A DNA stretch of 21,124 bases from a virus, in the IMG/VR virus record IMGVR_UViG_3300024226_000050, positions 1 to 21,124 of that record; one strand, given 5' to 3'. Each line of letters starts with the position of its first letter. The stretch's first letter is position 1. The notes beneath the pieces were generated by a model, which was not told where the DNA came from, did no database searches, and saw only the letters and a program-made list of their open reading frames with translations. Shown here one piece after another: positions 5,227 to 12,468 of the stretch. The translations under genes and the position numbers were made by a program.

Positions 5227-7088
5227 TGACTGACTACGTAATTGATATTGAGACTGATGGTATTGATGCTACTAAGATACATTGTATGTCAATACATGAT
5301 GGTAACAAGATTAATACACTAGTTACCTATGCAGATATGCAGGTGTTCATAGCCAACCTTGATAGTAATGATCGTATCATTGGTCATAACTTCATACGCT
5401 ATGATGCACCTATCATTGAACGCATCTTAAATACTAACCTACCTTGTGAGATTGTAGATACCTTGGCATTGTCTTGGTATCTATATCCTAATCGTACATG
5501 GTCACATGGTTTAGAGAAGTGGGGTGAAGACCTTGGCATAGCTAAGCCTGAGATTAATGATTGGGAGAACTTAACCATAGAAGAGTACTCACATAGATGC
5601 GAGGAAGATGTGCGTATCAATACTAAACTGTGGTTAGGTTTCAATAGTTACCTTGAACAACTATACGATGGTAAGACTGAACGTATACTTAAATACCTTT
5701 CACTGAAGATGAAGTGCGCCATGTTACAAGAGCGAAGCAAGTGGAAGTTAGATGTTGATAAGGCTCAAGCATTACTTGAAGAGCTGACAACTGAGTATGA
5801 CAAGTCTTACGACAGGTTGTTTAAGGTAATGCCACAAGTACCTAAGTATGTTGACCGTAAACGACCAGCTAGTATGTATAAGAAAGATGGTACGTTATCT
5901 ACTGCAGGTCAACGATGGTACGACCTATGCGCTTCACATGGTTATGACTATACTAAACATGAAGAATCTATTAAGGTAATAGCTAAATGGGTTGACCCTA
6001 ACCCTACCTCAATGGTTCAGATTAAAGCGTGGTTAACTGATTTAGAGTGGAAGCCTGACACGTATGATACTAACCCCAAGGGTGATCGCATACCTTTGGT
6101 TAAGTTAAAGGACGGTACGTTATCTAAATCAGTAGAGGCTATGATAACTAAGCACCCTTACTTAGAAGAGCTGGCTACCATGACAGTGGTTAAGAGCAGG
6201 ATAAGTGTAGTTAATAATCTACTTAAGGCGGCTGATGCCAAGGGGTTTGTTACAGCACAGGTGCATGGCTTCACTAACACGCTAAGGTTTAGGCATAGGG
6301 TGTGTGTTAATATACCATCACCACGTAAGCCATACGGTAAAGAGATACGTGCATTGTTTACAGTGCGTAAGCCTGACCATGTGCTATGTGGTAGTGATAT
6401 GTCCAGTCTTGAGGATAGAACTAAGCAACACTACATGTGGGGTTATGATCCTGAGTACGTTAAAGAGATGATGACTGAGGACTTTGACCCACACCTTGAC
6501 TTGGCTTTGTCTGCTGGTGCTGTTACACCTGAGCAAGTTGCAGAGTATAAGGCTGGCAACCATACGCCAGAGGTGACACAAGTGCGTCACAACTACAAGG
6601 GTGGTAACTATGCTTGCACCTATGGGGCTGGTGTGCTTACGTTATCTAGGCAACTAGGTATTACTGAGTCAGAAGCTAGTAAGATACACAGGGCATATTG
6701 GTCACGTAACTGGTCAGTTAAATCTATTGCTGAAGATGCTATCATTAAATCAGTTAAGAACATTAAGAAAGAAGACAACACTTGGTTATACAATCCTGTT
6801 AGTAAGCTTTACTATTACTTAAAAGCTGACAAGGACAGGTTCAGTACACTTAATCAAGGTACTGGTGTGTTCTGCTTTGATGTTTGGATTGCTGGTATAC
6901 TACGTAAACGACCACAACTAACCGCCCAGTTTCACGATGAGATAATCTTAGAGTGTAAGCAGGGTACTGAACAAGAAGTAACTAACCTACTAAAGGAGTC
7001 TGTACATGAGGTAAACAAGAAACTTAAGCTCAACCGTGAGCTAGATTGTGACATTCAATTTGGAAAAGACTATTCCAATATACATTAA
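5226..7088 (+). CDS. Family A DNA polymerase with 3'-5' exonuclease domain (T7 gp5-like)
   Basis: 620 aa (T7 gp5 has 704). The exonuclease domain shows Exo I DIETD (7-11), Exo II GHNFIRYD (Asn55, Asp60) and Exo III HRCEEDV with Asp128; the usual Exo III Tyr four residues before that Asp is Arg124. The polymerase domain has motif A CGSDMSSLE (Asp391, Glu396), motif B RHNYKGGNYACTYG (Arg454, Lys458, Tyr462) and motif C HDE (570-572). Tyr462 aligns with E. coli Pol I Phe762 and T7 Tyr526. It replicates the phage genome with the adjacent primase-helicase and SSB. It starts at an ATG sharing a base with the primase stop. I see no obvious long insertion equivalent to the T7 thioredoxin-binding loop, but that needs an alignment. 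Confidence 0.95.
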   Translation: MTDYVIDIETDGIDATKIHCMSIHDGNKINTLVTYADMQVFIANLDSNDRIIGHNFIRYDAPIIERILNTNLPCEIVDTLALSWYLYPNRTWSHGLEKWGEDLGIAKPEINDWENLTIEEYSHRCEEDVRINTKLWLGFNSYLEQLYDGKTERILKYLSLKMKCAMLQERSKWKLDVDKAQALLEELTTEYDKSYDRLFKVMPQVPKYVDRKRPASMYKKDGTLSTAGQRWYDLCASHGYDYTKHEESIKVIAKWVDPNPTSMVQIKAWLTDLEWKPDTYDTNPKGDRIPLVKLKDGTLSKSVEAMITKHPYLEELATMTVVKSRISVVNNLLKAADAKGFVTAQVHGFTNTLRFRHRVCVNIPSPRKPYGKEIRALFTVRKPDHVLCGSDMSSLEDRTKQHYMWGYDPEYVKEMMTEDFDPHLDLALSAGAVTPEQVAEYKAGNHTPEVTQVRHNYKGGNYACTYGAGVLTLSRQLGITESEASKIHRAYWSRNWSVKSIAEDAIIKSVKNIKKEDNTWLYNPVSKLYYYLKADKDRFSTLNQGTGVFCFDVWIAGILRKRPQLTAQFHDEIILECKQGTEQEVTNLLKESVHEVNKKLKLNRELDCDIQFGKDYSNIH

Positions 7089-7101
7089 TATGTGTTATAC
7101 T
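7073..7101 (+). promoter_or_regulatory. Extended -10 sigma70-like promoter ahead of SSB
   Basis: TGTTATACT (7093-7101) matches the extended -10 consensus TGnTATAAT except at one base. At 17 bases upstream lies TTCCAA (7073-7078), a weak -35, as extended -10 promoters allow. It lies at the end of the polymerase gene and in the 41-base gap before the SSB, the largest gap inside the replication module. Transcription would start at about 7108, giving a roughly 22-base leader with the SD AAGGAG (7119-7124). Confidence 0.5.
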
Positions 7102-7129
7102 ATTTATCCGATTCAATAAGGAGATTTAC

Positions 7130-7795
7130 ATGGCTTTAAAACGTAGAAGTACTATACCTGAAACCAAAACCAACAATGACAATGTTGAGTACACCAACCT
7201 AGAAGCTGGCGAACATGAGGGTAGATTAGTTTATGTAGCAGACTTGGGCTTGCAAGAGCGTGAGTACATGGGCGAATCAAAACCACCTGCTCAACAACTT
7301 TCACTAGGTATCGAGATCATTGGTCAAACAGTAAGCATTGATAACAAGGAAGTACCACGCATCTTATGGACTAAGCCTTTCAATGTATTCTACACTCTTA
7401 CTGAGAAAGGCAATGAGATGAAATACTTTAGTGTCTTTGATGCATCTGCTCAAGAGGGTAGTGTAGCTGACTGGGATTCTGTACTTGGTTTACCCTGTAA
7501 TGTAGTAATTAAACATACCAAAGGTAAGGGTGAGAACTCTAACCGAGTGTATGATAACATCTCTAACCTAACACCTATACCTGCTAAGTATCAAGAGGGT
7601 GTGGGTGCTGCACTTACTACTGACATGGCAGTTGGTGATGCTGATGACGAGAACAATGCGGCAACTAAAGCATTGTTTGGTTTAGCTAAGTTTGTATTTG
7701 ATAAGCGTATCAATGAGAACAAACCTAAGCTATCTGTTGTTAAGGAATCAGTATCAGATGAGGACGATGACTTTGAAGACGATATCCCATTCTAA
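7130..7795 (+). CDS. Single-stranded DNA-binding protein (gp2.5-like role)
   Basis: 221 aa. The body (about 1-180) reads as an OB-fold protein: a disordered basic N-terminus, then alternating strands. The C-terminus is the hallmark, a very acidic tail ending DEDDDFEDDIPF (210-221). The last residues DDIPF are the same tip used by bacterial SSB to dock replication and repair enzymes, whereas T7 gp2.5 ends in an acidic run with a terminal Phe. Its place between polymerase and exonuclease is that of a T7-like replication SSB. It should coat ssDNA at the fork and recruit the polymerase, primase-helicase or host SSB partners. The ATG has a strong SD and its own candidate promoter. The tail coding region overlaps the next gene by 38 bases. 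The family assignment rests on tail and context more than on a body motif. Confidence 0.85.
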   Translation: MALKRRSTIPETKTNNDNVEYTNLEAGEHEGRLVYVADLGLQEREYMGESKPPAQQLSLGIEIIGQTVSIDNKEVPRILWTKPFNVFYTLTEKGNEMKYFSVFDASAQEGSVADWDSVLGLPCNVVIKHTKGKGENSNRVYDNISNLTPIPAKYQEGVGAALTTDMAVGDADDENNAATKALFGLAKFVFDKRINENKPKLSVVKESVSDEDDDFEDDIPF

Positions 7796-8495
7796 ACTGC
7801 TGATTGATGGTGACCCTATCGTATACCGCATAGGGTTTGCCTGTCAGACTACCGATAAAGAAACAGGGTTGGTTGAGGCTGACCCTGTATCTCACACACT
7901 GCATAGCTGCAAACAGTTTGTTAATCAATTACTTAAGGATACTGGTGTATCCAAGTATAAGATATACCTAACGGGTAAGGGTAACTACCGTCACAAGATA
8001 CGTGATGACTACAAGGCTAACCGCAAGTCAAAGGGTAAGCCTGTTCACTATGACCTTATTCGTGACTACCTAGTTGAGAGATACTCTGCTCAAGTGGTAG
8101 AGGGTATGGAGGCTGATGACGCACTAGGTCTTGCCCAAACTGATAGTACAATTATATCAACCATTGATAAAGATTTACTTATGGTTGAAGGGTTGCACTA
8201 CAACTACGGCAAGCAAGAGTGGACAACTGTTACTGCTGATGAGGGAACTTACTTCTTCTACAAGCAGATGCTTACAGGTGATCGAGTAGATAACATAACA
8301 GGTATCCGTGGCATTGGTGAAAAGAAAGCTGCAAAGTTATTAGATGCAACTAAGCGTGACAAGTGGGACGATTTAATTATCGACATGTACATGCAAGAGT
8401 TTGACAATGGCTTTGATCGAGCAGTAGAAAACTCACAGCTACTATGGATACTACAACGAGGCAAGGACATGCCTATTAGGTTCGTTAATGAGTAA
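7758..8495 (+). CDS. 5'-3' exonuclease (FEN/T7 gp6-like)
   Basis: 245 aa from the chosen ATG. It has the 5'-nuclease acid clusters: LLIDGDPIVYR (14-24; Asp17, Asp19), EADDALGL (118-125; Asp120, Asp121) and TIDKDLLM (135-142; Asp137, Asp139). A helix-hairpin-helix type segment, GDRVDNITGIRGIGEKKAAK (174-193), follows. It degrades host DNA and removes RNA primers, as T7 gp6 does. An ATG at 7692 is in frame but would extend 104 bases into the SSB gene and add a non-conserved hydrophobic start; 7758 has AAGGAA (7742-7747) at 10 bases and begins shortly before the conserved LLIDGD, so I prefer it; ATG 7767 is the other option. It overlaps the SSB tail by 38 bases and endonuclease I by 8. Confidence 0.9.
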   Translation: MRTMTLKTISHSKLLIDGDPIVYRIGFACQTTDKETGLVEADPVSHTLHSCKQFVNQLLKDTGVSKYKIYLTGKGNYRHKIRDDYKANRKSKGKPVHYDLIRDYLVERYSAQVVEGMEADDALGLAQTDSTIISTIDKDLLMVEGLHYNYGKQEWTTVTADEGTYFFYKQMLTGDRVDNITGIRGIGEKKAAKLLDATKRDKWDDLIIDMYMQEFDNGFDRAVENSQLLWILQRGKDMPIRFVNE

Positions 8496-8895
8496 GCGCA
8501 ATAAGAAACACAAAGATACAATATACCGCAGTGGTCTTGAAAGCGTACTAGCTCATGGACTTAAAGGTTACAACTTTGAGTACGAACCTTTCAGCGTACC
8601 GTATACTACTCATCGTAAGTATACACCTGACTTTGTAAGAGGTAAGTTTCTTATTGAGGCTAAGGGTTTCTTTAGGGCTGGTGATACAATGAAATACAAA
8701 GCTATCCGAGATAGTATAGATGGTGAGTTAATCTTTGTATTGTCAGACCCCTATAAGAAAGTACGTAAGGGAAGTAAGATGTGTATGGGGCAGTGGTGTG
8801 AGAAAGAAGGCTTGGCTTACTTCACTGTTACTGAGATTGAAGAGTTAGTTAATTACATACAGGAGAAAGAAGATGAAGATAATAGTGATACCTGA
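8488..8895 (+). CDS. Endonuclease I, Holliday-junction resolvase (T7 gp3-like)
   Basis: 135 aa (T7 gp3 has 149). All the catalytic positions of the T7 enzyme are recognisable: RSGLE (Glu18), FEYE (Glu33), TPDF (Asp48) and IEAKG (Glu57, Lys59), followed by the CEKEG block near residues 104-108 that T7 shows as CEKHG. It resolves branched DNA and cuts host DNA before the exonuclease degrades it, consistent with its location directly after the exonuclease. The C-terminus is acidic (EKEDEDNSDT) instead of basic as in T7. The start overlaps the exonuclease stop by 8 bases and has only a weak SD, so coupling is likely. Confidence 0.93.
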   Translation: MSKRNKKHKDTIYRSGLESVLAHGLKGYNFEYEPFSVPYTTHRKYTPDFVRGKFLIEAKGFFRAGDTMKYKAIRDSIDGELIFVLSDPYKKVRKGSKMCMGQWCEKEGLAYFTVTEIEELVNYIQEKEDEDNSDT

Positions 8896-9619
8896 TTGTC
8901 AAGTTAAACCTAACACACCCACGTCACACTTAGAGTGGGCAGGTAAGTACATAGCAGAAAAGAAGCCCGATGTTATTGTTAACATTGGTGACTTCTGGGA
9001 TATGCCTAGCCTGTCATGCTATGATAAAGGTAAGAAAGACTTCGAGGGTAGACGGTATAAGAAAGATGTAGAGGCTGGTAACGCTGCAATGGATTTACTT
9101 CTAGCACCAATAAAGAAAGAGTCCAACAAGCGTGGCAGTAAATGGAAGCCTAGATTAGTTTACACAATGGGTAACCATGAACAGCGTATTGATCGTGCAG
9201 TAGAGAACGATGCAATACTTGAAGATGTCATAAGCTATGATGATTTGAACCTGATAGACTGGGAAGTACATGACTTCTTACAACCTGTTGTGATAGGGGG
9301 TGTCGCCTTTGCCCACTACTTTACAAGCGGAATAATGGGAAGACCTGTATCCAGTGCTAGGGCTTTGTTATCTAAACGTATGATGTCGTGTGTAATGGGT
9401 CACGTGCAAGATCGTGACATTGCATACGGTAAGCGTGCAGATAATGTAAACCTTACTGGGTTGTTTGCTGGCATATTCTACCAACACAATGAAAAGTATC
9501 TAGGCGCGCAGAACAATAGTAGCTGGCGTGGTATTTGGGTGCTGAATGAAGTTAAGAGTGGTGGCTTTGATGAGTTACCTGTTAGCCTTAACTACCTGAA
9601 AGAAAGGTACGGTAAGTAA
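8873..9619 (+). CDS. Calcineurin-like metallophosphoesterase
   Basis: 248 aa. It has the metallophosphoesterase ligand blocks in order: IPDCQ (Asp8, Gln10), GDFWD (39-43; Asp40), GNHE (100-103), a His in AFAHYF and GHVQ (176-179; His177). Compared with the standard D-x-H and G-H-x-H motifs, both second histidines are Gln. The protein should be a metal-dependent phosphoesterase acting on a nucleotide or nucleic acid end, but the substrate cannot be read from sequence. It sits between endonuclease I and the RNR genes, which suggests DNA or nucleotide processing. The ATG has a good SD (AGGAG, 8861-8865) inside the end of the endonuclease gene, with a 23-base overlap. Confidence 0.85.
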   Translation: MKIIVIPDCQVKPNTPTSHLEWAGKYIAEKKPDVIVNIGDFWDMPSLSCYDKGKKDFEGRRYKKDVEAGNAAMDLLLAPIKKESNKRGSKWKPRLVYTMGNHEQRIDRAVENDAILEDVISYDDLNLIDWEVHDFLQPVVIGGVAFAHYFTSGIMGRPVSSARALLSKRMMSCVMGHVQDRDIAYGKRADNVNLTGLFAGIFYQHNEKYLGAQNNSSWRGIWVLNEVKSGGFDELPVSLNYLKERYGK

Positions 9620-9620
9620 T

Positions 9621-9803
9621 ATGTTTGATAGAGATAGCGATGGAGCTTTGTTGGTTCTTGGGTACCCCCTCTTCGGAGGGTGGCTACCTTACATAGGATT
9701 TATAACCTTTTACATTAATGAAGATGAGGACGATCTACTACGCTGCTTTATGATAGAGTGGTTCTGTAGAAGTCTTATCTTTACTAGGAGTAGTAAACAA
9801 TGA
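9621..9803 (+). CDS. 60-aa hydrophobic protein before nrdB
   Basis: A 60-aa frame starting one base after the metallophosphoesterase stop and ending in an ATGA overlap with nrdB. Residues about 9-31 are hydrophobic and Gly-rich (LLVLGYPLFGGWLPYIGFI), then an acidic NEDEDD, then a second hydrophobic stretch (about 38-53) with two Cys, so one or two membrane-associated helices are possible. The tight fit between neighbours argues for a real gene. Against it, a strong RNA hairpin (9661-9688) imposes its own sequence constraint on codons 14-23, and the SD is poor (AAAGGTACGG, 9602-9611). I do not recognise it. Confidence 0.5.
   Translation: MFDRDSDGALLVLGYPLFGGWLPYIGFITFYINEDEDDLLRCFMIEWFCRSLIFTRSSKQ
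9661..9688 (+). promoter_or_regulatory. C(UUCG)G tetraloop hairpin upstream of nrdB
   Basis: GGTA (9661-9664) and CCCCCTC (9665-9671), then loop TTCG (9672-9675), then GAGGG (9676-9680), T, GG (9682-9683), C, TACC (9685-9688). All 11 pairs form with one-base bulges at 9681 and 9684 on the 3' side. The stem closes with the exceptionally stable C(UUCG)G. The next bases (TTACATAGG) contain no U-tract, so it is not a standard intrinsic terminator. A partial terminator, RNase barrier or mRNA-stabilising element for nrdBA is the likely role. Confidence 0.6.
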
Positions 9804-10768
9804 CCTGTCAAATACTGACACCCAAGTCTACATATACAGTAGACTATCCACAAGCATTAGAGTACACAAAGTCACAAGAGAGTATCTTCTGGACAGCAGA
9901 TGAGATTGAGATGGAGAAAGACATACATGATCTCAAGACAAAGCTAACAGAAACAGAACTGCATGGTGTAACTACTGTGCTTAAGTTGTTCACACTGTAT
10001 GAGCTGCATGTGGGTAACGAGTATTGGTTAGACTATGTTCGTAAGACATTCCCTCGCCCTGAGATACAGCGTATGGCTAGCTTGTTTGGTATGTTCGAGC
10101 TGAACGTACACGCTCCCTTCTATGACAAGTTGAATGAGGTAATGGGTTTAAAGACAGATGAATTCTATGAGTCATACACAAAGGACAAGGTGTTGAAAGA
10201 CCGTATGGCATGGATTGATAGACAGTTTAAAGTTGATGACCCACTACTGATTACTGCTATGGGTAGTATCACAGAAGGTGCAATCCTTTACAGTAACTTT
10301 GCTTTCCTCAAGCACTTCCAAGCAGAAGGTAAGAACAAGCTAATGAACATGACTGCTGGTATCAACTTCTCTGTACGAGATGAGAACCTACATAGTGCAG
10401 CAGGCGCGTGGTTGTATAAGAAGTTACTAGAAGAAGAGAAGCCAGATGCTGATCGTATGGGTAGAGTGTTAAGTAAGATTAAACGTACCTGTCGTCAGAT
10501 ACTAGAACATGAGTCACGCATCATTGATATGATATTCGAGAAGGGTACTATCAAGGGTATCACTGATGTGCAGATGAAGAACTTTATTAAGTCTCGTCTC
10601 AATCTATGCCTAGAACAACTAGACATACACCCAATGTTCGAGGTAGAATATGACCCTATTAGTCAGTGGTTCTACAAGAACATTAACAGCGGTACGCTAC
10701 ATGACTTCTTTGCAAAGCAAGGTAACAACTACAGCCGAGACTGGGTAGAGGGTGGATTCTCATGGTAA
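9800..10768 (+). CDS. nrdB: Ribonucleotide reductase class I small subunit (NrdB)
   Basis: 322 aa ferritin-like radical-generating subunit. Metal-ligand candidates are Glu68 (LYELHVG), Glu100 and His104 (FELNVHAPFY), Glu159 (ITEGAIL), and Glu195/His198 (RDENLH). Tyr108 is four residues after His104, as the radical Tyr122 is after His118 in E. coli. The spacing between the second Glu and its His is E-x3-H instead of the usual E-x2-H. The protein ends in a flexible aromatic tail (NYSRDWVEGGFSW) suited to docking on NrdA. It makes the radical that NrdA uses to reduce ribonucleotides, boosting dNTP supply. The SD (AGGAG, 9786-9790) is good; the start overlaps the upstream stop (ATGA) and its stop overlaps nrdA by 7 bases, so the subunits are translated together. 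Confidence 0.93.
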   Translation: MTCQILTPKSTYTVDYPQALEYTKSQESIFWTADEIEMEKDIHDLKTKLTETELHGVTTVLKLFTLYELHVGNEYWLDYVRKTFPRPEIQRMASLFGMFELNVHAPFYDKLNEVMGLKTDEFYESYTKDKVLKDRMAWIDRQFKVDDPLLITAMGSITEGAILYSNFAFLKHFQAEGKNKLMNMTAGINFSVRDENLHSAAGAWLYKKLLEEEKPDADRMGRVLSKIKRTCRQILEHESRIIDMIFEKGTIKGITDVQMKNFIKSRLNLCLEQLDIHPMFEVEYDPISQWFYKNINSGTLHDFFAKQGNNYSRDWVEGGFSW

Positions 10769-12465
10769 AAGAAAGATCAATATACGAGGAGCTTGGGGAA
10801 GAGCGTAAGCTTTTACAGGCAGAGGGTAAGTTACCTATGTGGGTAACAACTGCATCGTGGCAAATACTTAAAGACAAATACACAACTGATAAGTACCCTG
10901 ACCTGTACTCAATTTATAAACGTATATCAACCACTGCTGCAAAGCACATGGAAGATGAAGAGCATTGGCAGAAGATGTTCTTTAACCTAATGTGGAATGG
11001 TTGGTTAGCTTGTTCAACACCCGTGCTAGCTAACATGGGTACTAACAGAGGTTGTCCTGTATCATGCAGTGGTGGCTACGTAGGAGATGGTGTCTATGAG
11101 TTTTATGACGCACAGAGAGAGGCTGCAGTCCTTAGCAAGAATGGTTTCGGAACTTCAGCTTACCTTGGAGCTATACGAGAGCGAGGTAGTGTTATCTCAA
11201 GCGGAGGATTGGCAAGTGGAATACTGCCAGTACTTCGAGACTTTGTCCAGCTTAGTCGCGATGTATCACAAGGAAACACACGAAGAGGTGCATGGGCAGG
11301 GTATGTTGAACTAGACCATGGAGACTTCTGGGAGATTGCTGACCACTTAGTTAACCACCCTGACGATTGTAACTTAGGTTGGATTGTAAGTAATGAGTTT
11401 ATTGATAAGCTAGACAAGGGTGACGAGGACGCAGTCAACCGCTATCAACGAGCTATGAAAGTTAAGATGGTTACAGGTAAGGGTTACTTCTTCTTCATAG
11501 ATAAAGTCAATGGTGCTAACCCCCCTATGTACGCAGAGCATGGCTTGTCAGTTAAAGCAAGTAACTTGTGCACTGAGATTACATTACACAGTGATGAGTT
11601 TCATACGTTTACTTGTGTCTTATCGTCAATGAACCTAGCTAAGTATGATGAGTGGGCTGATACCGATGCAGTGCAAACTGCTATTGTATTCTTAGACTGT
11701 GTAGCCGAAGAGTTTATTCAACAAGGCAGAGGTATCAAGGGTATTGAGAAAGCAGTAAGGGCTACTGAGTATGGTCGTGCGTTAGGTTTAGGCACACTAG
11801 GCTTTCATACGTACTTACAGCAGAACATGATTGACATTGAAAGCTTTGAAGCATACAACATTAATCAGAATATGTTTAAGGTAATTCAGAAGCAAGCCAG
11901 AGGTGCTAGCCAATGGTTAGCTAAGACTAAGGGTGAGCCTAAGTGGTGTAAGGGACATGGTGTACGCAACACACACCTGTTAGCAGTAGCACCAAATAGC
12001 TCAAGCGCGTTGATATGTGGTTCTGTATCACAAGGCATTGAGCCAGTGTATAAGAACGTATTCGTACAGGGTAGCCCTGCTGGGGAGATTAACCGTATTA
12101 ACCCTGTCCTAGTGGATCTGATGAAGTCTAAGGGTGTATACAGTGACGAGACAATCAATCAGATTATCAAGGACAATGGTTCAGTACAGCTAGTCGATTG
12201 GCTAACTGATGAAGAGAAGGCTGTGTTCAAGACTAGCTTTGAGATTAACCAAGAAGTGTTAGTCAGACTGGCTAGTGCAAGGCAGCGTTATATCTGCCAA
12301 GCACAATCACTAAACTTGTTCTTCCCTAGTGATGTACCTGAAGCAGAGATTAGCCGTATACACAAGCTCGCGTTCAAAGATAAATACATAAAATCATTGT
12401 ACTATCTAAGAAGCGAGGCAGGTGTACGTGGCAGCAGTGGTGAATGTGTAGCATGTGAGGGTTAG
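10762..12465 (+). CDS. nrdA: Ribonucleotide reductase class I large subunit (NrdA), short form
   Basis: 567 aa, well below E. coli NrdA (761 aa). It appears to lack the N-terminal ATP-cone, so overall activity would not be shut off by dATP. Catalytic residues are complete: Cys102 (PVSCSGG) and Cys285 (TCVLSSMN) as the redox pair, Asn268-Cys270-Glu272 (NLCTE) at the active site, Tyr547-Tyr548 (LYYLR) for radical transfer from NrdB, and a C-terminal Cys562-x2-Cys565 that takes electrons from thioredoxin or glutaredoxin. An extra Cys98 is nearby. The Tyr pair and the adjacent nrdB mark it as class I, not class II. Short alpha subunits of this kind in marine podoviruses (for example the P-SSP7 group) were once annotated as class II. 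It is the last gene of the rightward arm, ending 3 bases from the convergent gene. Confidence 0.93.
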   Translation: MVKERSIYEELGEERKLLQAEGKLPMWVTTASWQILKDKYTTDKYPDLYSIYKRISTTAAKHMEDEEHWQKMFFNLMWNGWLACSTPVLANMGTNRGCPVSCSGGYVGDGVYEFYDAQREAAVLSKNGFGTSAYLGAIRERGSVISSGGLASGILPVLRDFVQLSRDVSQGNTRRGAWAGYVELDHGDFWEIADHLVNHPDDCNLGWIVSNEFIDKLDKGDEDAVNRYQRAMKVKMVTGKGYFFFIDKVNGANPPMYAEHGLSVKASNLCTEITLHSDEFHTFTCVLSSMNLAKYDEWADTDAVQTAIVFLDCVAEEFIQQGRGIKGIEKAVRATEYGRALGLGTLGFHTYLQQNMIDIESFEAYNINQNMFKVIQKQARGASQWLAKTKGEPKWCKGHGVRNTHLLAVAPNSSSALICGSVSQGIEPVYKNVFVQGSPAGEINRINPVLVDLMKSKGVYSDETINQIIKDNGSVQLVDWLTDEEKAVFKTSFEINQEVLVRLASARQRYICQAQSLNLFFPSDVPEAEISRIHKLAFKDKYIKSLYYLRSEAGVRGSSGECVACEG

Positions 12466-12468
12466 TTA

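Noticed and set aside
7692-7757. Upstream ATG extending the exonuclease by 22 residues
   Set aside because: It would lie deep inside the SSB gene, adds a non-conserved stretch, and lacks an SD as good as that of the ATG at 7758.
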